Below, piece after piece: positions 57,013 to 64,000 of a stretch of 64,000 nucleotides of DNA (positions within the stretch are counted from its first letter, which is position 1; every line of letters starts with the position of its first letter). Location of the stretch: the NCBI GenBank assembly GCA_029204225.1, contig CM055100.1, positions 47,318,516-47,382,515 on the forward strand. The letters are read 5' to 3'. The position numbers were made by a program, and so were the translations under genes. A model generated the notes under the pieces. That model was not told the origin of the DNA. It did no database searches and was given only the letters and a program-made list of their open reading frames with translations. The stretch comes from Diphasiastrum complanatum (lineage: Eukaryota; Streptophyta; Lycopodiopsida; Lycopodiales; Lycopodiaceae).

Positions 57013-57330
57013 TGTGAATTTCACATGTGGGCATTACACTTGTCTACTATCCATTTAGCTCGAGTTTTGCCTCATACACTACTTTGGCTCAATAGTGGCA
57101 TAACATGTGGAATTGGACAATTTGTCATCTATGCCAAATTCGAACCTATCAACATCCTACACCAAGATGCTTGATACAAAAAAGTATAAGACCTCTATAA
57201 CTAACATAGATAACCTTTTTGCATTTCTCACAGAAGGTACCTATAAATATTATGTAAATATTATCAAAATAATAATAGTTAAAAGGTGGATGCCCCGGAG
57301 ATCCACAATAAACTCGGAGTGAACACGAAC
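57013..57330 (-). mobile_element. Partial LTR of Copia I
   Basis: TGTGAATTTCACATGTG starts directly beside the primer site, as an LTR end should. The outer end is unknown, because no partner LTR is in the window; the limit given is a guess. Confidence 0.45.
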
Positions 57331-57755
57331 AGTTGTGAATTAGTGAAGGACCGCACAAAAAATTCATTGCCATGTGATACTATTTTTTGTGTTGCTTTCT
57401 TTCTCTCTTGCTTCGCTAGATGAAACAACTCTACGTCTAAGCTTTGCGTTTTATGGATATGAATACATTGCTTTTTCCCTAGCTTGTGTCATAGATTTTG
57501 GTCGAATGGATGAATCTTGAGGGCAATTCTAGACAAATGCACGAAAGATGAGGGAGTGGTAGAGGAGCATCACCCAAAAAAAATTATGCTGACTTGCTCA
57601 ATTAAAGTTTGTTTCTTCTTATTTCTGGAGTGTAATTTTTTCTTATTATTGGACAAATGCCATAAATAAGACATTAGGTTTTTTCACAAAAAACTTGTCT
57701 AGTTGCTTCTTCTAGGGGAAGTAGCCCCGCCTAGATGAGCACAGAAAACTTGTCT
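57331..57755. other. Unassigned DNA
   Basis: No gene seen between the Copia I LTR and the PQQ pseudogene. Confidence 0.35.
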
Positions 57756-57765
57756 ACATCGCCAC

Positions 57766-58750
57766 ATGAAACAACTACCGAGTCCCAGACAATGTTTTCT
57801 CTTCACATACATCGCCACAGGAAACAACTACCGAGTCCCAGACAATGTTTCCTCCTGTGAAGAGGAACAAAGAAATGGAAGCAGGCCGATCATTCCTGAT
57901 CCATATATCAGTCCAGACGATCATGCAGAGTCAATGCTTGCATTAGAGCTAGGCAATGGAGCGATAAGGTGGGCGGCTGCTCTCGGAGGATTTGATGCTT
58001 TTACGTTACATGCCTCAACAATCCGTCACTTCCAAACTGTCCACCAAACATAGGCCCCGATTATGACTTTGGAGAAACACCTATGCTCCTCACTATTCCA
58101 TCGAAGACTTTAAATAGTATTGCGACAAAAAACTGTGATTTGGTGGTGGCAGGCCAGAAGAGTGGTGTGATCTGGGCTTTGGATCATACAACGGGAAAGA
58201 TTATTTGGGCTACGGTTAGTTAGACAAAGCACTTCATCTATCGTGATTTTTTAAGATGATAGAAACTTGCAGTCTGCCAGAGTATGACAATCTCGACAAA
58301 TCTTGCTTTCATGCAGGTTGTAGGTCCAGGAGGTTATTTAGGAGGAGCAACCTGGGGATCAGCGACGATGGAAAGAGAGTATACGCAGCTTAATTTTACT
58401 CTTGTTCCTTCCAATGCCACAACCATAGCAGGTGGGTGGGCATGCAACAACTGGAAAGGTGTTGTGGTCTACAGCCAGCCTAGATGGAATGAGCCCAACC
58501 TTTGGGCCTGGCACAATTGCTAACAATGTGTTGTTTGCGGGTTTAAATGATTCACAAAGAACTGTATATACATTTCATGCAAAGATAAGGAAGGTGTTAT
58601 GGAATGCAAGCACAGGAGCAGCACTTGAAGGCGGCTTCTTGGTTGCAAATGGTTGTGCTTTTCTTGGCTCAGGATACACAATGACTCCTGCAAGATTAGT
58701 GTTTGCTTTATGCTTACCTCATGAAAACCACCGTGATCGTGCCTATGCAG
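57766..58750 (+). pseudogene. PQQ-domain alcohol dehydrogenase-like pseudogene (C-terminal half)
   Basis: The translated pieces follow plant polyvinyl-alcohol-dehydrogenase-like quinoproteins: YIATGNNYRVPDNVSSCEEE, SMLALELGNGAIRWAAALGG, NCPPNIGPDYDFGETPML, SGVIWALDHTTGKIIWAT, GPGGYLGGATWGSAT, TIANNVLFAGL and NGCAFLGSGYT. One intron with GT...AG borders is preserved (58215-58316). The frame breaks near 58033 and near 58440. The N-terminal half of the beta-propeller is absent: coding begins within a tandem duplication of about 50 bp (CAACTACCGAGTCCCAGACA at about 57770 and 57822). The enzyme family oxidises alcohols with a bound quinone cofactor; this copy cannot do so. Confidence 0.78.
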
Positions 58751-58889
58751 ATCAGGACAAAGAAATAGCAACACCGCCCGCTGCACCACACACAATATAC
58801 CCCTATCAAAGATCTCTAGCATTCCTGAGCTGCTGCTGCCTGGTGGCTCCGGCAGCTCCAATCGCTCACAAACTAATCAATTAATCAAT

Positions 58890-59905
58890 ACTACTCTGCA
58901 GCTGCAAAAGCTTCAGCTACTCTTCAATGGTGTCAAAGCTCTGGAACCTGTCGCAAGCCATCGATTAATCATATGTTTTTCGCTTCGATCGCCTCCCTCT
59001 ACTATGAACTAATAGAACCAACGAGTCAGACCAACGTTTCAAGCCAGGTAAGGTATGATCGTAGGAGAATAATAGCAAAGGTTTCATGACTGATTCGTAG
59101 GCAGATAAATTGGTAGCCAAGCAAACTACCATAGTCGCACACCTCACATATGTCAGATCGCAATGAGAAGACAACGCACAATCTTCAAAGAAAACTCCAT
59201 TGTACTTTGTCCCAAGATCTGTTTTTTCCAATGGGAAGCTATGAACTCAAAACCTTCTTGGCCTTATGGTGGCGGGTCACTCATGGATTTGATCCATGCA
59301 ACAGGGTCATTCAACATTTCAAACGTCATTTGTTGAGGAGGCAGCGCACCACATCAACATTCAAATCACCAATATGTGTAGCAACAGCGCACTCAGGTGC
59401 TTCAGTGAGAAATCATTCTTCTTTCTGTCATTTTTGAACCACAGCCAGCATCCACAATGGATTTGATAGTGCAACGGGCACTTCTGACGTTTCTTCAATT
59501 CTGTATTGAATGCAAAAGGCTCTAGACAGTCATTCATAACTACCAAATGTCTCTGCAACTCACAAACATAATTGTTTCCATGAAAGATTTACACTGAAGT
59601 AAGTCCTCTGTCGCCCATCCTAAACCCTATATACCCATCCTCTGTCGTGAAGATACACTGAACAGGATTAGGAACAGGATTAGGATGGGTGACAGAGGTT
59701 TTGTAATCCCTCTATTCAGAAGATCTTGAAAGAGGCCATTTCAAGAGCAGTATTTCCTTTTCTTTCTCAAACATAAAGCAAAAGAGAATAATAGCAAAAG
59801 AAATAAAATACTCCTTTGTCGCCCATCCTAAACCCTTCCTCGTGATCGAGAGAGAGAGAGACGTGTGTGCTTTGCCCCTTGCGGCTGCCACAATCCGATC
59901 CACCC

Positions 59906-59925
<20 letters not shown>
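58890..59925. other. Unassigned DNA before the Helitron-like block
   Basis: No recognised gene. TCGCCCATCCTAAACCCT occurs at about 59608 and 59819, and a complementary AGGATGGGTGACAGAGG lies at about 59681-59697, so a small inverted and direct repeat cluster is present. A (GA)n run at 59909-59935 follows. Confidence 0.4.
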
Positions 59926-59935
<10 letters not shown>

Positions 59936-59940
<5 letters not shown>

Positions 59941-60118
59941 AATTTGGAGTGGCTCATTACATGTATGCATGGGATGAGAGACATGGGGAGGAGGGCCCAT
60001 ACATGCATCCCCTTTTCCATCATTTTTAGTGAAAAGCCTATGTATGCATGGGTGAGGGGAATAGGATGCACGAGTGCACCTGTACACATGCGCACAAATA
60101 GTTATATACTAGTAAAGA
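59936..60118 (-). mobile_element. Helitron-like 5'-end copy, third
   Basis: Shares with 60310-60501 the order TTTGAATTTGGAGTGG, GGGGAGGAGGGC, CATGGGTGAGG, GGATGCA, ACACATGC and a terminal TATA...CTAGT. The family has GGATGCAT/ATGCATCC inverted repeats. Confidence 0.45.
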
Positions 60119-60309
60119 GTGCCCAATGGAGTCCAATCTTCATAAAAATGCATTTTTATTTCAACCTTTTTCATGGAAAGTCTTATAATTTAAAAAATCT
60201 TTAAAGCACCTTTCAAATTTTTGATAATGAAAGTCTCATTTGTTTAACACCTTTCACCTTAAAAGTATGTACATGCAATTCAGAACACTATGTGTGTTGG
60301 TAAAGGATA

Positions 60310-60501
60310 ATTTGAATTTGGAGTGGGCCTCTTAGATGCATGCATGGGGAGGAGGGCCATGCATCCTTTTCCCCATACATGCATCCTCCTCCCCAAGTTT
60401 TTTAGTTAGAAAAAGCTTTTGCATGGGTGAGGAGAGGAGGATGCATGGGTGCACCCATACACATGCACAAAAGTGTACAAAAGTTTAAATATATATATAG
60501 A
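60310..60501 (-). mobile_element. Helitron-like 5'-end copy, second
   Basis: On the minus strand it starts TCTATATATATATTT at 60501, directly after the CTAG end of the next element. Related to 59936-60118 and to about 62240-62410. Confidence 0.45.
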
Positions 60502-60529
60502 CTAGTTGCTTGTGCCCGTCGTTGATGGG

Positions 60530-60592
60530 CAATGGCGAACGTGCGTCGATGGCGAACGTGCGTCAATGGCGGACATGCGTCGATGACGGACA
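60530..60592. repeat. Short tandem repeat near the Helitron 3' end
   Basis: Four imperfect 17-18 bp units of the form ATGGCGAACGTGCGTCG. Confidence 0.7.
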
Positions 60593-60593
60593 T

Positions 60594-61430
60594 GTGCGCG
60601 TGCGTGCATGCGTGTGTGCGTGCCCTAATGGCTTTGTGTATCTAAGTGTGTGTATGTGCATGTGTTGTTTGTGTATTATGTGTGTACATATGTGTGTGTT
60701 TATGGAGGGTGTGTGCGTGTGTATGCATGTGTTTACGGGGTGTGTCTGTGTGGGTTTAGGGAATGTGTGTGTGTGTGGGTTGTGGATTAGGATTATGTTG
60801 TAGCTTTAGACTTTAGGCTGGATGTGTGTGTGTGTGTGTGTGTGTGTGTCTGCGCACTGTGTGTTGTGTGTTGTGTTTGTGTATGGGTATTTGTGTGCAT
60901 GCTGTGTTTGTGTGTCTGTGCATGTGTTTGTGTGTGTGTACTTAGGGTAAGGGTTAGAGTGGGTCTTTATGGATGTGTCTGTGCATGTGTGTTTGGGCTG
61001 AGCTCGGATCTCAGCAAAGCCCAACAAATGTTTTGCACATTAGTGTTAAAATTTTTCATAAAATGTTTTGCAAGATAGCATATATTACAGTAGCAGACAG
61101 CCATTTAGAACTCGTTGACGGGCGGCTGACGATCAGGGTGACGATCGATGATTTGGATGGCGGCCTATGATTTAGGAGGAAAGTCGATGGTCTCTGACGA
61201 GTGGCCAATGTATGTGTGTGTATTCGTGAGAGTGCATATATTTGTGCATGCGTATGGGTAGTCTAGCATAGTGTGCCCGTCGATGGCAGGCGGCCGATGA
61301 TGTGTGTGTGTGGATTTCTGTGTATGAGCTGTGTGTGGATTTGTGTCTGATGGTGTGTGTGATTTATGTGGTCGATTGGTGTGTGTGTGTGTGTGTGTGT
61401 GGATTTGTGCATGTGTGTATGAGTGTGCAT
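60594..61430. repeat. GT-rich low-complexity region
   Basis: Long (TG)n runs with interspersed TGTGTATG-type units, for example about 60823-60849 and 61377-61400. ORFs rich in Cys/Val or Thr/His across it are artefacts of the dinucleotide repeat. Confidence 0.9.
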
Positions 61431-61792
61431 GTGCAAGCATTGATTTATCAAAAACTCGATATCTTTACAATTCCCTAGACTGCTTGGCTCCTGGCTTGAA
61501 CGCAAGTTTCTCTGTGCGTACTGAACTGCTTGGAGCTCGGGGGGTAGTGTGACAGGTTAGGTAGGTAGTGGGACACTGGTCAGGGAGGTAGTATACACAC
61601 ATATTTTTGAGCACATTAGCACAATGTAGCTCTTAATTGCACCTGAAGAAGCTTATTGCTACGTCATGCTTTGTTTCTTTGGCTCTGCTTAGAGAACAGC
61701 CAGAAGCTTTTGATACGCATTTATCCATGTTTTCTCATCTGCAAAGCTCCAGAACGGCCACTCTATTGCATTAAGCATTCCCTTCACCAGCG

Positions 61793-62245
61793 TTGGATCA
61801 AAGTACTATTGCAACAACTCTCATTGACGATGTTGCCTACTATAATATTGGTTTGATATTCGTGGATCAACAGGCGAATATCGTTCACTCTGATATTGCA
61901 TATCATATTCTGATATCAACGGACAAAGAGATCTACTCCAGAAGCAGGTCAAATCAGCCTTCAGATGCCCTTGTGCAGGTCAACCAACTCCGAGGAGGCT
62001 CTAAAACCGATCAAGAGCGCATTACTTGGAGCCCAAAATGCTTAGTCAACATACAATACCATGACTCTGATCAAAGCCCAACAGTAGAAACAATCTTCCC
62101 TGCACAGATCGATCTATGTAGTACATCGGAGAGCATGTGCGAGTCCCACTCAAATTCATTGCTGCTCAAACTGCGGGTGCGTGATTCTGCAAAATTTCGC
62201 CAAAGCACAAATGCAATGCAAGCAGAGGGAACCGGAGGATCGTGA
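61793..62245 (+). CDS. Unknown ORF inside the putative Helitron
   Basis: 150 codons from ATG 61793: MDQSTIATTLIDDVAYYNIG, then VDQQANIVHSDIAYHILIST and a Ser-rich tail. Codon use looks less repetitive than the flanks, and the preceding 100 bp also has coding-like sequence in another frame. I recognise no family. Position and orientation (antisense to the element) suit a captured host gene fragment, a known habit of Helitrons. It may not be expressed. Confidence 0.35.
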   Translation: MDQSTIATTLIDDVAYYNIGLIFVDQQANIVHSDIAYHILISTDKEIYSRSRSNQPSDALVQVNQLRGGSKTDQERITWSPKCLVNIQYHDSDQSPTVETIFPAQIDLCSTSESMCESHSNSLLLKLRVRDSAKFRQSTNAMQAEGTGGS

Positions 62246-62410
62246 GAGAGGTATGTGGAGAGTAATGTGTATGCATGGGGCAAGATGCATACATCCTCTC
62301 CCCATGCATGCATTTCAAAATTCTAGTTAGTTTTCTTGAAAAAGTCCATGGGGTAGGAGGATGCAGCATAGGCACAAATCTCACACACAAATATCTTTAT
62401 ACTATATAGA

Positions 62411-62640
62411 TATATCTCCCCCAAGATGCCATCAGGGAAGAGGATGAGGGATCTAATGACAACTATCCATCCACCCACACCCCTACTCCCTCATTAGCAT
62501 CATCATCATCAAATGCATCTGCTCCATCCACCGAACTGCTGTTGGAGCAAATGACAAAATTACACAAACAGCAGATGCAGCAACTTACGACGCAGTTTGA
62601 CTAGAAACTGAAGGCCTTACAAGGAGTTGTTAAGTTCAAA
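62411..62640 (+). pseudogene. Gag-like linker fragment fused to Copia integrase
   Basis: The + strand frame has REEDEGSNDNYPSTHTPTPS, a Ser run and TELLLEQMTKLHKQQMQQLT (probable coiled coil), then a TAG, and continues in frame into the integrase part at 62641. The N-terminal Gag of a Gypsy element would look like this, but the evidence is only compositional. Confidence 0.35.
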
Positions 62641-63098
62641 ACTCTAGTTGAAAATCAACTTGATGCAAGAATTAAAGTATTGAGAAGTGATAATGGTGGA
62701 GAGTATATTTCCACCAAGATGATAGAGTTTTGTAAATCCAATGGCATTAAGAGAGAACTTACATGTACTTATAGTCCTCAACAAAATGGAATAGCCGAGA
62801 GGATGAATAGAACAGTATGTGAGTGTGCTAAGGCTTTAAGGTTAGATGCATCTCTACTTAAGTCCTTTTGGGGAGAGGCTATTATTTGTGCAACTTATTT
62901 GTGTAATAGATTGCCATGTAAGCCCATTGGAGGCATAACATCTTATGAGGCTCTATTTTGTAAGAAGCCGAATCTTAAAGATCCAAGAATTTTTGGATCT
63001 ACTTGCTATGTTTTTCAAGCATTAGATACAAGAAAAAAGGATGATCCTACTTCTATTAAAGGGATCTTTGTTGGTTATGCTGAAAATAGCAAAGGATA
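62641..63098 (+). pseudogene. Copia integrase fragment of the S family
   Basis: Closely matches 28530-29000 of S but without its stops and 14-bp duplication: TLVENQLDARIKVLRSDNGG, TYSPQQNGIAERMNR, FWGEAIICATYLCNRLPCKP. It begins abruptly and is cut at 63098 by the F LTR. It is a useful reference for what is broken in S. Confidence 0.88.
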
Positions 63099-63929
63099 TG
63101 TGAAAAATGCAAAAATAAGCTTGGTAGAGGCCAAAAATCTTGTATATAGATAAACACACATGTGTGGAGCCTGTTCTCACGTGTGAAAATAGTGTACTTG
63201 CATGTACCATAATCATATAGGTTGTACATATGATTTAATTCAAGTTCTAGTGGCTAAAAAGGCCAAAAACTAGTTTTCTAGATATATGACACATGGCATC
63301 AATCTATTGATTGCATGAGCCAAATATTTTTGTTAGGTGTCATATCCCATGTGTAGAGGACAGCTCACACGTTTGGAATAAACTGAAGTAGGCGAATTTT
63401 GAATTCTAGAAGATTTCCAAGTAGATCTCCATATAGAAGGAAAATGGACCAAAAGTGCTCAAAATAGAAGGTTTTGTCCAAGTGTCAGTTTTGCATGATG
63501 AATCATCATATGACAAAGCACCTTCACACATGTGGGATCAGAGGGATGATCAGTACCACGAGCTCCCACTTATTGTATATATAGAGCCACATTTGGCCAT
63601 AATCATTGTGAGACACCAATCTTGGTTTTGGAAGCAATTTTGAGTGATTCTCTTCATTTATCTACATTTGTTTTGATTGTTTTGAGGTTCTATCAATGTG
63701 TACTTGATTTTCAGGTTGGAGTCCGTACTCAGACAATGTTTCACACGTGTGAAACCATAAAGTACACCTACTTTCAATTAATGATTGTTCTTGTTAGGAT
63801 TTTGTGTCTAGAATTGATCTAGATTGATCTTAATCTCAAGTAGATTGATAGATCAAGTAATCTGACAACCAATCCCTCTTGAGGATCAGATTAGGATCCA
63901 CTCTTGGTCCTTTTTGTACTTTTTGCACA
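63099..63929 (+). mobile_element. 5' LTR of Copia F, second copy
   Basis: TGTGAAAAATGC to TTTGCACA, 831 bp, similar throughout to 46213-47026. It sits inside the integrase fragment; GGATA (63094-63098) precedes it and should recur at the far end of the element, outside the window. Confidence 0.9.
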
Positions 63930-64000
63930 TGGTATCAGAGCCTAGTACAAGAGGTTTTGTTGAAATTGATAGGGTTAATCCAAATCAAAGCCAAAATTTG
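63930..64000 (+). other. Primer-binding site and leader of Copia F, second copy
   Basis: TGGTATCAGAGCC at 63930-63942, then a leader matching 47040-47100 (AGAGGTTTTGTTGAAATTGA). The element continues beyond the window. Confidence 0.88.

Larger units (their letters stand above)
60502..62410 (-). mobile_element. Putative non-autonomous Helitron, about 1.9 kb
   Basis: On the minus strand the 5' end is TCTATATAGT (62410 downward), preceded by A. The 3' end is CTAG at 60505-60502, followed by T. A hairpin (60514-60520 with 60524-60530, GCCC stem with one mismatch) lies 8 nt before CTAG. TC at the start, hairpin plus CTRR at the end and insertion between A and T are the established Helitron signs. 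No Rep/helicase gene is inside. It contains GT-rich tracts and an unknown ORF. Confidence 0.45.

Noticed and set aside
60806-61505. Cys/Val-rich and Thr/His-rich ORFs
   Set aside because: Translations of GT-rich low-complexity DNA.

Overview
The window looks like nuclear DNA of a land plant with a large, repeat-rich genome. A seed-free plant such as a fern is my best guess, from the degraded chromovirus, Copia and Helitron load and the kinds of host genes; this is inference, since nothing in the sequence names the species. Only two loci look like intact host genes. One is a single-exon G-type lectin S-receptor-like kinase at 1243-3849 (+). The other is a seven-exon SAM-dependent methyltransferase of the gamma-tocopherol methyltransferase type at 38298-43905 (-), whose second intron is filled with repeats. 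Host-derived relics are a frameshifted PQQ-type alcohol dehydrogenase-like pseudogene (57766-58750), an exon-like piece (45644-45761) and a broken gene with a GHTHDQIDQ motif (10480-11948).

The rest is nested transposable elements. Reading order, 4.5-29.3 kb: a gag-only LTR element (E1) with a tRNA-Asp-type primer site, interrupted by Copia element S and by a solo LTR; fragments of Copia, a Gypsy pol relic, an unknown ORF, a chromodomain Gypsy (B) and a hairpin-rich repeat; then a second leader and LTR unit of E1 and the 5' half of S. From 29.3 to 36.9 kb a complete but inactivated 6.4-kb Copia (D) sits inside the LTR of another Copia (E). From 46 to 57 kb there are Copia F, unassigned ORFs, several Copia fragments, a local repeat array, a CACTA-type fragment and a second copy of the hairpin repeat. 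From 59.6 kb to the end there are Helitron-like sequences, long GT-rich tracts, and a Copia integrase fragment cut by a second F LTR that runs out of the window.

The main discovery is structural. The two halves of Copia S lie about 17 kb apart in opposite orientation, have LTRs of identical length (647 bp), and are flanked by the same 5-bp target duplication (CTCGG, reverse complement CCGAG). Undoing one inversion of about 8.74-29.28 kb reunites S. It also places three separated pieces of the E1 reading frame end to end in one frame of 596 codons, and brings the leader of Copia E next to a gag fragment. The window therefore records a roughly 20.5-kb inversion with breakpoints inside two retrotransposons.

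The second discovery is a set of hairpins (20002-20168 and 55047-55142) that keep a GTTGG...CT loop while the stems differ and co-vary. Another hairpin family (41490-41521 and 46057-46090) shows the same behaviour with a different loop.
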